A program made the position numbers and the translations under genes. DNA of 43,214 nt, from positions 1 to 43,214 of IMG/VR virus record IMGVR_UViG_3300036766_001458, one strand, 5' to 3'. Source of the DNA: a virus. Under the pieces are notes generated by a model. It was not told the DNA's origin. It did no database searches and was given only the letters and a program-made list of their open reading frames with translations. Each line of letters opens with the position of its first letter. Position 1 is the stretch's first letter. Shown here piece by piece: positions 25,091-33,556 of this stretch.

Positions 25091-26074
25091 TTATATTAGT
25101 GTACGGTATCTTCCTGGCAGCCATTTGAACACACCGGGCGTTCTTCCAAATACAATCTTCCCATAATTTCCAATATCTGCTGAGTTTGCTTGGAACGGCA
25201 CTTTTGATATTATCCAGCGGTTAGTATCTGAATCAAAGTAATAATAATTCATTGTATTATCACGAGGATTATACTGGCTCTTTAATGCGGTTCCTCTAGG
25301 GCCAGGACCATCTAAAGCGCTAGTGAATAATAGAGCACCATATCTAGCCCTAGTAGGATCTTCTAAACTAAAGGAAGACCTATTAGTTCTTGGTATTGTT
25401 GGGTCGTAAGGAGACTGCGTAGAGTCATCAAATATAACAAGCGCTTTAGGGTTGAAAAAAGGAGAATTAGTATTATTAGAGCCCTTTGGAACTGAACCCG
25501 GGGTATTTGGCTGAGGCACTATAACTGTAACTTGAGCCGGTAACGTACCAATACCTTTGCCGGCCTCCCCAATGCTATTAGTTTCAGAAAATACAAAAGA
25601 ATATTCATTTAGTGGGAGATTAGTATAATTAGAAATACCACCTGAACCGTCATATCCGTCTGGAATTTGGGTTAACTCGGGATTATCAACAGTAGTTCCG
25701 CCTATATTACCATACCTTGGGTCCATTCCTGGATCTTGACTTCCAAAAGGATAAGTCGGACCAATAACATTTTGATTCAAATTAGAGATGGTATCGCGCG
25801 GCATCCTATTACCAACGGTGGTACTTCCGTATTGCTTTGTAATAATTGCCGAGTTATTGATACCATCAGTAGCAAATAAACTTAAAATAAATGAACCAAT
25901 ATCTGAAGGAAGAAATAATTGGCCAGTAATAATAGAATTTGCGGTGGTTGGAGTTGTTCCGTCCAAAGTATAAAACACAGTAGATGGAATATTTGTAGTA
26001 ACATTAATAGAATTAGGTATTCCCGCAACCTTTTGTAATACAGACTCTGATATTGTAATGCTGATTACCGACAT
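25091..26074 (-). CDS. Probable virion or appendage protein with a chitobiase-like (CHB_HEX_C) domain
   Basis: A 327-residue, Ser/Thr/Gly/Pro-rich protein. Residues ~25-50 hold VFYTLDGTTPTTAN, the signature of the immunoglobulin-like C-terminal domain of chitobiases, which is common in phage decorations and fibres. Beta-type sequence follows (EYSFVFSETNSIG, AQVTVIVPQPNTPG), then a C-terminal domain containing DPTRARYGALLFT and GNYGKIVFGRTPG. It has no signal peptide. The start overlaps the stop of the endonuclease gene by one base. It is the only structural-looking gene inside the replication and repair block. Confidence 0.75.
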   Translation of the reverse strand: MSVISITISESVLQKVAGIPNSINVTTNIPSTVFYTLDGTTPTTANSIITGQLFLPSDIGSFILSLFATDGINNSAIITKQYGSTTVGNRMPRDTISNLNQNVIGPTYPFGSQDPGMDPRYGNIGGTTVDNPELTQIPDGYDGSGGISNYTNLPLNEYSFVFSETNSIGEAGKGIGTLPAQVTVIVPQPNTPGSVPKGSNNTNSPFFNPKALVIFDDSTQSPYDPTIPRTNRSSFSLEDPTRARYGALLFTSALDGPGPRGTALKSQYNPRDNTMNYYYFDSDTNRWIISKVPFQANSADIGNYGKIVFGRTPGVFKWLPGRYRTLI

Positions 26075-27192
26075 TACGCCGCCGCCCTAAAGTAATTTTG
26101 TAAAAACTCCTTTAGCATTTCTCCACGATATAATCTGCCATCAATTTCTAATAAATTTATATTATTTTCCTTACAATAACCCCTTAACAAATCATCTCTT
26201 ATTAATTGGTTTAAAAATTTTTTATTCGCCTTTTCTTTAGAAATATTATTAAAACAAATTGGTTCATAATGCTGAGCCCCATTATATTCAATTATCAAAT
26301 TAAATAGAGGTATAAAGAAGTCTGGGTAGAATTTTTTGCCATTTATAATTAGCTTATTATCTTTACAACGTAAATAGTGTATTTTAAGATCCGCTAATAC
26401 TTCTGATACTAATTGCTCGTTTTTGTTTAAACACATTGAGCAGCCATGTCCGCCTAAATGATTGTTTGGAGTTTGCCAAAAAGATCCATGTTCAACGCAA
26501 ATTATTTCTACTTTAGAATTTGATTCTTTATAGTTTGTTTTAGAATAATTATATTTAAATTTATGTATTTCGTTTGCTTTTTTAACAAAATCTTCCAAAC
26601 AATAAACTCTACTGCATCTACGACACCCAAATCCTCGCAAATGACTATCTGGTGATTGCCAAAATGAACCGTGTACGGAGCAAACTATTTCTACATCATC
26701 ATGCATATTTTTATAATTTGTTGAAAAATATGCATATAATTTACCGTGTTTTTTTATTGCTCTTTTTATGAACTCAGCAGTATCTATTTGCTTACCGCCA
26801 TAACAAGAGGGGCATCCCTGTTCATAATTTGTGTGGTTGTTTGGTGTCTGCTTAAACTCACCATGTTTTTTACAAATAATAATTACGTCTGTTTTATTAT
26901 TTTTATAGTCAACTGAATCATAAATATACTCATCTGTATGAATAGCTTTTGCTTTTTTAACAAATTCTTCTGCGTTTGAAGATAATGATTTTATTCTTTC
27001 TAATTGGGCGCAAACATGACACCCACGGCCACCTAAATGATTTCTTGGCAGTTGTTCAAAATAGCCATGCAAACTACATTTGATTATAACTTTTTTATTG
27101 TTTGTTTTATAATTAATTAAGTCATATTCATAAATGTTACCGTGAATCAGCACAGCTTTAGCAATAAATGTTTCCGTAGTAAGCAATTTCAT
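26074..27192 (-). CDS. Homing-type endonuclease with four zinc-ribbon repeats (DUF723-like) and a PD-(D/E)xK-like nuclease end
   Basis: A 372-residue paralogue of 21531-22469 with one more repeat. The four repeats end in CSLHGYFEQLPRNHLGGRGC, CKKHGEFKQTPNNHT, CSVHGSFWQSPDSHLRGFGC and CVEHGSFWQTPNNHLGGHGC. The nuclease domain has FYPDFFIPLFNLIIEYNG and NINLLEIDGRLY. The start follows the 103-residue gene by two bases and the stop overlaps the virion gene (TAATG). It leaves both neighbours intact, as expected of a free-standing homing gene. Confidence 0.87.
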   Translation of the reverse strand: MKLLTTETFIAKAVLIHGNIYEYDLINYKTNNKKVIIKCSLHGYFEQLPRNHLGGRGCHVCAQLERIKSLSSNAEEFVKKAKAIHTDEYIYDSVDYKNNKTDVIIICKKHGEFKQTPNNHTNYEQGCPSCYGGKQIDTAEFIKRAIKKHGKLYAYFSTNYKNMHDDVEIVCSVHGSFWQSPDSHLRGFGCRRCSRVYCLEDFVKKANEIHKFKYNYSKTNYKESNSKVEIICVEHGSFWQTPNNHLGGHGCSMCLNKNEQLVSEVLADLKIHYLRCKDNKLIINGKKFYPDFFIPLFNLIIEYNGAQHYEPICFNNISKEKANKKFLNQLIRDDLLRGYCKENNINLLEIDGRLYRGEMLKEFLQNYFRAAA

Positions 27193-27194
27193 AA

Positions 27195-27506
27195 TTACTT
27201 CACAATATTTAAAAATCTTCCATTTTTCGGATAATTCTTATTAATTTTTTGCAACTGCCTATATAATTTATGAGCGGCGCGTCTTAAAACTTTTGCAATA
27301 GTAAAATAAACTACCCCGCCGTCTTTTCTATATAAAGAGAAAAATGCCTCTGATTTATCCAGAATAATTACTTCCGGATGAACATCTTTAGGCCTATTAG
27401 TAATAGATTGGCCGACAACATAACTAAAAAGTGCATCTGGCCCGCCAACTTTCAATAAACTTTCAAATTTGTCCTTGTCTTTTTTTTCTAATCTAAGCGA
27501 AGGCAT
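27195..27506 (-). CDS. Small phage protein of unknown function
   Basis: A 103-residue basic protein with a charged start (MPSLRLEKKDKDKFES), a beta-like centre (HPEVIILDKSEAFFSLY, GGVVYFTIAKVL) and a basic helix (RRAAHKLYRQLQKINK). No motif is recognised. It lies 33 bases after the deoxynucleotide kinase gene. Confidence 0.65.
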   Translation of the reverse strand: MPSLRLEKKDKDKFESLLKVGGPDALFSYVVGQSITNRPKDVHPEVIILDKSEAFFSLYRKDGGVVYFTIAKVLRRAAHKLYRQLQKINKNYPKNGRFLNIVK

Positions 27507-27539
27507 TTGTAATCCTATTTAAATCTCCTTTACTATATA

Positions 27540-28172
27540 TCAGCTAATGCACAGTGTTTTGTAGCAATTATTAACAGCTATTTCTAAATCTTCTAAAGTG
27601 CCGCTGTTATCGATAATATAATCAAAATCTGAATCCGATATTTCTAACTGCTCACTTTCGCTAATGTGGTTGTCAGTTTTATTTATTTTGCCACGTTTAA
27701 TTCTAATAGTTTTGCCACCTGCTTTTTTAACGACTTCAAGCTCATTGCGCATTCTCAGATCACTTATGATAACTGTAACGCTTGGATAGCTCAGTCGCTC
27801 AAAATCAGGAAAATAATAACCCAAATCTGGTTTATAATAATATTTTTCATATATAATTTTTTTTGCTGCATTCAAAGTATAATCGGCCCAAACATTTAAA
27901 TAAATTTTCCTACCAGCATCACCAAATTCTTTTAATACGTCTCTAGGAATAATGCCCGTCTTTTTATCTGGAATACTTCTTAGTTCACTAGGCCCCCATA
28001 ATTGCTCATAAGTAAAACCAAATATTTCTTGCGCTTGTCTTTTTATAATATCCGCAAACGCAATTTTAACAATAACGTTATCACAATTAGGATTTGGCCA
28101 AGATTTATCTACAAACATATCTGATGCAGTATCTTTACCACTTCCTTTTTGACCGCTAATGGCTAATAACAT
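27540..28172 (-). CDS. Deoxynucleoside monophosphate kinase
   Basis: A 210-residue P-loop kinase like T4 gp1, which turns dNMPs, including those from degraded host DNA, into dNDPs. The P-loop is SGQKGSGKDT (residues 6-15). Other matching parts are IAFADIIKRQAQEIFG, the PRDVLKEFGDAGRK segment, TVIISDLRMRNELEVVKKAGG and the C-terminal RIKR region. T4 gp1 is ~241 residues, so this is a compact version. The start overlaps the small membrane gene by 17 bases. Confidence 0.88.
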   Translation of the reverse strand: MLLAISGQKGSGKDTASDMFVDKSWPNPNCDNVIVKIAFADIIKRQAQEIFGFTYEQLWGPSELRSIPDKKTGIIPRDVLKEFGDAGRKIYLNVWADYTLNAAKKIIYEKYYYKPDLGYYFPDFERLSYPSVTVIISDLRMRNELEVVKKAGGKTIRIKRGKINKTDNHISESEQLEISDSDFDYIIDNSGTLEDLEIAVNNCYKTLCIS

Positions 28173-28350
28173 TGATTACTCCAGACATGAATATAGCCAC
28201 AACCGCAAGTACACACAGAAAAACAATAGCTAATAATACTTCTTTTACAGAATTGTGTTTTGTTCCGCAATGATAGCATATTTCTGAATCGTTAGTTAAA
28301 ACTCTACAGCTGCCACAATTCGAACAAGATTTATCGCCATAAGCTCCCAT
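28156..28350 (-). CDS. Small membrane protein with N-terminal zinc ribbon
   Basis: This 64-residue protein has Cys pairs at residues 9/12/15 and 25/28 (CSNCGSC, CYHCG), then one transmembrane helix at ~41-61 (LLAIVFLCVLAVVAIFMSG). The zinc ribbon would face the cytoplasm if the helix inserts N-in. Its role is unknown. It lies between SbcC and the nucleotide kinase and is probably part of their transcript. Confidence 0.7.
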   Translation of the reverse strand: MGAYGDKSCSNCGSCRVLTNDSEICYHCGTKHNSVKEVLLAIVFLCVLAVVAIFMSGVINVISH

Positions 28351-28361
28351 AAATTATCCTT

Positions 28362-30506
28362 TTACTGCCAGTTATTAACAACTCTTGCGGTAGCGCCATC
28401 GTTACCGCCTTCAACTAATATAACATTAGAAAATTTCTCTCTAAGATCTTTATTATGAGTAATGACAAATATTTTAAATTCTGATTCTAGCTTATGAATT
28501 ACTGAAGAATAAACATCCACCCCTTCTTGATCAAGAGCGGAATCTACTTCATCTAATAATAGAAATTTAATATCTATTCCTAATTTCTTTTGAATGATAC
28601 GAGAAAGAGAAAGCTTCATGGCCAGAGCTAAATATACATGTTGTCCAATAGATAGCTGATCATAATCTCTCGGCATATTATCTACAAAGAAAAACATATC
28701 TACATCTTTATTAAACTCAACCCTTAATTCCGGCCTAAGCTTAAGTAGCCAAGCATTTGATTCTAATTGTAGTTCGTCTAATATGGTGTGAATAATAAAT
28801 GTGGGAATTCCATCTGGAGAAAATGTATTTATAACTAGCTGATGTATTTTTAGTTTGTTTTTCAGGGTTAGAAGTTCTTTTTTCAAATCAGATATTTTGG
28901 CCAAGTTTTCATTTGCTTTTTTTAATTTTTCTTGGGCGGCACCTTTACGGTTTTGCATATTTGATAATTCCGCCCTAACATTTTTCAAAGAGCGTTCAAA
29001 CACCTTTATATCATTATCTAGTGCGAAAATCTTATTATTTATATCTGCAACAGAAGAGTTTTTGGCGCTTTCTTTCCACCCTTCTAAGCGACTATACAGA
29101 TCATCATATTCGGATTGAGCCGTCTGCATTTCATTTGCGGCCTCTGACAAACGCACCTCAGCCTCTTTATTATGTTTAGTGCGAATATCAATTTCGGCCT
29201 GAGCCTTCTCTTTACGTTGAGACAAAGAAATTACCAACTTATCTCGTTCGTTTGTTTCTTGATATTCAGATTGCAGTTTTTTCTTTTTATTGCCACATTT
29301 TATTAAGTTGGCATTAGTTGTTTTAATTTGTTCGGCCTTTTCAGCTAGAACCTTTGACATTTCTTCTTGACATTGCTTTCTGTGTTCAGCGGTAATAGAC
29401 TGAAAACAATGCGGGCATATATTTCCGTTTGGCACATTCTTATTTGCCTGATCATATTCAACTTCTAATTTGGCCAGTAATTTATTTCCGTAAAGCTCAT
29501 CGGTGTTAACTTTTTCTATTTCGGCAGCAACAACAGTTCCAATTCTTAATTTTTTATCCTCACATTCCTGTTCTTTATTAGCTATGTCCGTAAGTACATT
29601 TCTTAATTCAACAACTTTTAATTTATCATCATTTATTGCTTTATCACTATCTTGAACGCGCTCATTTGCTTTTGTTATTATTATTTTTAAATCCTTGGCC
29701 CTCTTATTTAGTTGTGCTATTTTTTCATGCACCTCAGAGTCCGAAGAATTTAACGTCTTTTTTATATCGTCAACTTCTTTGTGTTTTTCTGCCACTGACG
29801 CAACCAGCCTGTCTATATGACCATTTTTTGATTGTATTTCGGACTCACACACCTGTAATTCTGATTCAGCGGCCTTTATATCAGAATCAGGGTCCCCAAG
29901 CATTTGTATGGACGTTTCAGTTTTTTCAATCTCTTTACGTACAGGTTTCGCTTTTTCAGTAGCGATTCGTTCAAGCTTTGTATATTCACTAAGCTGAAGA
30001 GGCTCTTTTAGAATTGCTTTACGTTTCTCCGGGTCGGCGGCAGATGATAACCCAGCCAAATCTGATTGCGCAAATTTAATAGAATGAGAAAATGCCTTAT
30101 GACTTAGCTTAATTAGTTCGGCTATTTTCTTTTCAGTCTCTGGCATTCCGCGTTGAGTAATGGCTTCCCACTTATCACCAATTGATTCATATAATTTTAA
30201 TTCTGATCTGCCCTTTGACGATCTGCCTCTTAAAATCCTAAATGTCCCATCGTTCGTTTTAAAATCAAACATAACAATACACTTATCACAGCCATCTCTA
30301 ATAACTTTATCTAGAGTGCTAGTAGGAACCTCGCCAAACAAAGCATATTCAATGGCGCTAAATATTGTAGTTTTACCTATTCCGTTTGACTGCCGCTCGT
30401 TATCTTTGTTTTTGGCAACAATCAAGGCGCTATTGAATGAGCTACAATCAATATCACTCAAGCGGTGATTCATAAAATTTTCCAAATAAATTCTAACTGG
30501 AATCAT
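28362..30506 (-). CDS. sbcC: SbcC/Rad50-like recombination ATPase (T4 gp46 type)
   Basis: A 714-residue SMC-like ATPase that with the SbcD partner trims DNA ends for recombination and host DNA breakdown. The N-terminal Walker A is SNGIGKTT (~40-47). A long coiled coil follows, broken by a zinc hook CPHC at residues 364-367. The C-terminal lobe has the signature LSIGQHVYLALAMK and Walker B FLLLDEVDSALD. The size suits phage gp46-type proteins (E. coli SbcC is ~1050). It overlaps the SbcD gene by four bases, so the complex is co-translated. Confidence 0.94.
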   Translation of the reverse strand: MIPVRIYLENFMNHRLSDIDCSSFNSALIVAKNKDNERQSNGIGKTTIFSAIEYALFGEVPTSTLDKVIRDGCDKCIVMFDFKTNDGTFRILRGRSSKGRSELKLYESIGDKWEAITQRGMPETEKKIAELIKLSHKAFSHSIKFAQSDLAGLSSAADPEKRKAILKEPLQLSEYTKLERIATEKAKPVRKEIEKTETSIQMLGDPDSDIKAAESELQVCESEIQSKNGHIDRLVASVAEKHKEVDDIKKTLNSSDSEVHEKIAQLNKRAKDLKIIITKANERVQDSDKAINDDKLKVVELRNVLTDIANKEQECEDKKLRIGTVVAAEIEKVNTDELYGNKLLAKLEVEYDQANKNVPNGNICPHCFQSITAEHRKQCQEEMSKVLAEKAEQIKTTNANLIKCGNKKKKLQSEYQETNERDKLVISLSQRKEKAQAEIDIRTKHNKEAEVRLSEAANEMQTAQSEYDDLYSRLEGWKESAKNSSVADINNKIFALDNDIKVFERSLKNVRAELSNMQNRKGAAQEKLKKANENLAKISDLKKELLTLKNKLKIHQLVINTFSPDGIPTFIIHTILDELQLESNAWLLKLRPELRVEFNKDVDMFFFVDNMPRDYDQLSIGQHVYLALAMKLSLSRIIQKKLGIDIKFLLLDEVDSALDQEGVDVYSSVIHKLESEFKIFVITHNKDLREKFSNVILVEGGNDGATARVVNNWQ

Positions 30507-31714
30507 TTTTTGGCCTTAAGGTCTTCATAGCACTCATTTGCTAATTTTTTTATTTCAGCCTTGTCTTCATCAGGCTCTGTTATAATAGAGCTGACAAAAC
30601 TATCTATTGCACTCGGTATAGCCATATTATTATCAAATATAGTCTGAGGGCTAATCCCCACAACAGAAATAGTTCTAGACTCAGAAAAGTTACAAACATA
30701 ATGAGCTTTTAATTGCGAATAAATAAATTTTAATACCTTGTCCCGATCTACATTTGGAGTTTCTTGCCCGTCCAACTCAATTTCGAGCCTAACAACCGCG
30801 TCCTTCAAACTGTTTTCGTTATTATAATCGTGCAAATAATTTATAACAAAATCAGTTGTGTCTTTATCTGAGGTTACTGATATCTCTATTTTTCGCAACG
30901 GTCTTGTTGGAATAATAATTTCTTTATAAAAATTAGGATCGTTAGTATCTAGCACAACAATTATTTTATCGTGATCTAACTCTGATTTTGAAAAGTCAGA
31001 GCGATCCATACTTCCAATATGAGCCAAAAAAGGCTTTGATTGATTTAAAACTTGTGGCTTATGAATATGACCCATCCATACATAATCAAAGTCATTAAAC
31101 ATCTCTGGCGGACAAAATAATTCATTAAGCATCTCATCAATTTCGTCGCCTACATAAATTGAGCCGGCATGAGATAAATGTCCAACTAAAACTTTTGTGT
31201 GTGTTTTAGGTATTTTGGCAACTTGAGCGTCAATTTCTGATTGAAGTAATGCTAGAGCTTTTTCCGGAGAGTCAGCGTCATACATCCTTCTGTCTCGAAA
31301 GGGAACAAAAACAAAAGCTAAGCCAGGATAATTAACAGTTGCGACGTCTTTGTAAGCAATAGTCCCTGGAAACTCTACGGCGTTAACAAGGTTTAGAGCG
31401 CTAGTAATAACACTGCCAGTACGGATGATATCATGGTTTCCAAATATTACATGAACATTAATGCCAGACTTTTCACATTGCTTTAGCCAAGATATAAAAA
31501 TATGAATTAACATCGGGTGCGGCCGAGAATCTTCAAACACATCTCCGGTAATTATTATACTTGCCGCTTTCTGATTAATAGCCTGCTCCAGCGTCCAATT
31601 AAGTAAATTCTGCTGGTCTTGGATTCTACTATTTAAATTAGCAGCAGAACCAGGCTTGCCTATGTTTTGAGATTTGCCTAAATGAACATCACCTAAAATA
31701 ATATGTTTACTCAC
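30503..31714 (-). CDS. sbcD: SbcD/Mre11-like nuclease (T4 gp47 type)
   Basis: A 403-residue metallophosphoesterase nuclease. The metal ligands are visible: Asp9 and His11 in LGDVHLGK, Asp58 in ITGDVFEDSRP, Asn93-His94 in FGNHD, and the later LVGHLSHAG and VWMGHIHKPQ. It partners with the SbcC-like ATPase encoded just downstream. The C-terminal capping region is degenerate in motif but of normal length. The start overlaps the CHC2 gene by 8 bases. Confidence 0.94.
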   Translation of the reverse strand: MSKHIILGDVHLGKSQNIGKPGSAANLNSRIQDQQNLLNWTLEQAINQKAASIIITGDVFEDSRPHPMLIHIFISWLKQCEKSGINVHVIFGNHDIIRTGSVITSALNLVNAVEFPGTIAYKDVATVNYPGLAFVFVPFRDRRMYDADSPEKALALLQSEIDAQVAKIPKTHTKVLVGHLSHAGSIYVGDEIDEMLNELFCPPEMFNDFDYVWMGHIHKPQVLNQSKPFLAHIGSMDRSDFSKSELDHDKIIVVLDTNDPNFYKEIIIPTRPLRKIEISVTSDKDTTDFVINYLHDYNNENSLKDAVVRLEIELDGQETPNVDRDKVLKFIYSQLKAHYVCNFSESRTISVVGISPQTIFDNNMAIPSAIDSFVSSIITEPDEDKAEIKKLANECYEDLKAKK

Positions 31715-32336
31715 CTAGTACCTCTTTAGCTTTTGAGAGACGCGCACTTAGCTCCTCGACAACAACCTTTCTTTGGGGCACTACAGAGATAATGTAATCA
31801 TCTATCCACCATGTCACCTTGTCTATATCCTCAACCGATAATGGATCGCTTAACAATTTTGCATTTATGTATTTTGAAAAATCAAATAATAACCGATCTA
31901 TTTGCGGATCTATATCTTCTTCCACCACAACATTATTTGGAAGATAGCCAATTCTTTCTCTAACAAGCCGCTCAGCAATAATTAAACGCGGAATTCCCTC
32001 TTTAAATGAAATAAATTCAACTGTTTGGCCGGATTTACCACAGCCAAAACAATGAAATCTATCTGTGTTAAAATTGTACCCAAAGCTGCCAGTTCGTTCC
32101 TTTCCTGCTTTATGAAAAGGAAAGGGGCAAACTATACCGGAACACCACTCGGTAAACTGATGTTCCTTCTCGACAATAATACTATATTCTCTAAGTGTAT
32201 CGATTAGTTTTACATGCTTATTAGCTTGCTGAATAACTAATCGTTCATGTGCGCTATCAAGTCCTTCAGCAAACTTATCTTGTTCGCAGATACTATCTTT
32301 ACTATTGGGTTGGGTGGAATTTGATATCTGCCGCAT
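31707..32336 (-). CDS. Primase zinc-binding (CHC2) subunit, stand-alone
   Basis: A 209-residue protein with the DnaG-type CHC2 zinc finger: Cys70, His75, Cys96 and Cys99 (CPFPFH, FHCFGCG). The spacing of the first pair is wider than the usual CPFH. VEFISFKEGIP and IIAERLV match the zinc-domain continuation. No TOPRIM part follows; that half is at 9192-9992. The protein probably reads the priming sequence and joins the catalytic subunit in trans. ATG 32336 is the only usual start in this frame, but a possible 58-residue gene overlaps its first ~100 bases, so the N-terminal ~34 residues are uncertain. Confidence 0.82.
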   Translation of the reverse strand: MRQISNSTQPNSKDSICEQDKFAEGLDSAHERLVIQQANKHVKLIDTLREYSIIVEKEHQFTEWCSGIVCPFPFHKAGKERTGSFGYNFNTDRFHCFGCGKSGQTVEFISFKEGIPRLIIAERLVRERIGYLPNNVVVEEDIDPQIDRLLFDFSKYINAKLLSDPLSVEDIDKVTWWIDDYIISVVPQRKVVVEELSARLSKAKEVLGE

Positions 32337-32413
32337 AATCTTTCATAAGCAGAAAAAGCCTCTATCTCATCTGAAATTAGATTAAGAATGTACTCTTTAA
32401 AGCCCTGAGACAC
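32237..32413 (-). CDS. Possible small protein overlapping the CHC2 gene
   Basis: A GTG at 32413, with AAGGA eight bases upstream, opens a 58-residue frame, SQGFKEYILNLISDEIEAF ... DLIAHMND. It fills the unusually long gap before the CHC2 gene and looks protein-like (amphipathic helix, few rare residues). It overlaps the CHC2 frame by ~100 bases, which is out of keeping with the rest of the window. Either this is a real small gene or the CHC2 start is misread. Confidence 0.4.
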   Translation of the reverse strand: MSQGFKEYILNLISDEIEAFSAYERLCGRYQIPPNPIVKIVSANKISLLKDLIAHMND

Positions 32414-32446
32414 TTATTCAATTCCTTTCAAAAGCTCGACATCATT

Positions 32447-32716
32447 CTATTTACCGCTGTCATGCGCAGATGACATACAGCCCATTCCAAGATCTACTCC
32501 GCACGGACCATTAGCCGTAATGCAACAGCCCTTCCCTACCCCGCTAGAAGGGCAATAAACGGGGTTACAGCTTCCAGTAGTGGCGGCTGGCGTTGCGCTT
32601 GCGCCTCCGGTAGAAACAGAAATACCGCCTTCATCAGAAGAAGGAAATGCAACATCACTCTCGCTAGCACAGCCTATCAAACAAAGAGCTATAACAACAA
32701 TTCTTTTGTATATCAT
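32447..32716 (-). CDS. Cys-rich lipoprotein
   Basis: An 89-residue protein with a basic start, a hydrophobic stretch and a lipobox, VIALCLIGC, so Cys16 would be lipidated and the protein anchored in a membrane facing the periplasm or outside. The mature part has a Ser/Gly/Ala-rich spacer, then a Cys-dense end: CNPVYCPSSGVGKGCC and CGVDLGMGC. That pattern resembles lipoproteins common in Myxococcota, from memory. Possible roles are superinfection exclusion or envelope change in infected cells. It overlaps the upstream gene by four bases and has AAGGA before the ATG. Confidence 0.78.
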   Translation of the reverse strand: MIYKRIVVIALCLIGCASESDVAFPSSDEGGISVSTGGASATPAATTGSCNPVYCPSSGVGKGCCITANGPCGVDLGMGCMSSAHDSGK

Positions 32717-33153
32717 TTTTCCTTAAACTGCTTTTCTAATTTAAATACTTTATAATCTAAATCATTAATAATATCTCTTTGTAGAAGAGTTGTTTTTAGC
32801 AGCAAGTTAATTAGCGCCGTATTACCCATGCCATCTAATTCAGACTCATCCATATTAATCTCTAAACAAAGATTAATTAATTTAGAACATATCTCTCTTT
32901 CTACATCTTTGGCAATAACAGTTTTATTATCAGTGATTGTTTTATCTTTAACAATACTAATAAATTGCGAAACTAATTCGGCAGCTCTTTTATTTCTGAT
33001 TTTTTTATCAGTCATCAAATCATCTGCGCGCTCATTAAAAGAGGCTTTGTCTTCTGCTATTTTTGTATACTTTGAATTGTTATTAGATATTTTTAAGCCC
33101 TTGGTATTTGTAACTTCTTTTTGCTCATCAAAAGCTTGTCTTTCTCCGGCCAT
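32713..33153 (-). CDS. Helical protein of unknown function
   Basis: A 146-residue, highly charged helical protein with an unstructured, Lys/Asn-rich N-terminus and helices such as RAAELVSQFISIVKDK. It ends with a coiled coil (LLKTTLLQRDIINDLDYKVF). It is tightly packed between the lipoprotein and the 130-residue gene. No family is recognised. Confidence 0.65.
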   Translation of the reverse strand: MAGERQAFDEQKEVTNTKGLKISNNNSKYTKIAEDKASFNERADDLMTDKKIRNKRAAELVSQFISIVKDKTITDNKTVIAKDVEREICSKLINLCLEINMDESELDGMGNTALINLLLKTTLLQRDIINDLDYKVFKLEKQFKEK

Positions 33154-33155
33154 AA

Positions 33156-33548
33156 TTATTCCTTTATTTCAATCGCGATATGTTCTCTGACCTCACCTGG
33201 AACAGTAGATTCATAAGCCCCTACACCATGACTAACCCCGGCATCTTTTTTAAACTCTTCAATTAAAGATTCTGACATTTTTTCTACAGTGCTTTGAATA
33301 ACATCGGCATCAAAATTAGCACCATAAAAATCAGCAACACGAACTATAGCGTCCCATAAATGTTTTTGAACATCTGATTCTACATCTTTGCTTGCATATG
33401 AATAAAAACTATCATCGGCGCGAGTATTTTTTTCATAAGCATTAACTTCACGCTCCAAATTAGAAGCTGTTTTTACAAGGCCTAAAACCTTAGCTTCTTT
33501 TGTCTGCATCTTCAGGCGTTCTAGCATTGTATCAGTAATTGTTCTCAT
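33156..33548 (-). CDS. Phage protein of unknown function
   Basis: This 130-residue protein is mostly helical and acidic, beginning MRTITDTMLERLKMQTKEAK. It contains KHLWDAIVRVADFYGANFDA and the tail VPGEVREHIAIEIKE. No motif points to a function. It sits 2 bases upstream of the 146-residue gene. Confidence 0.65.
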   Translation of the reverse strand: MRTITDTMLERLKMQTKEAKVLGLVKTASNLEREVNAYEKNTRADDSFYSYASKDVESDVQKHLWDAIVRVADFYGANFDADVIQSTVEKMSESLIEEFKKDAGVSHGVGAYESTVPGEVREHIAIEIKE

Positions 33549-33556
33549 TGGTACCT

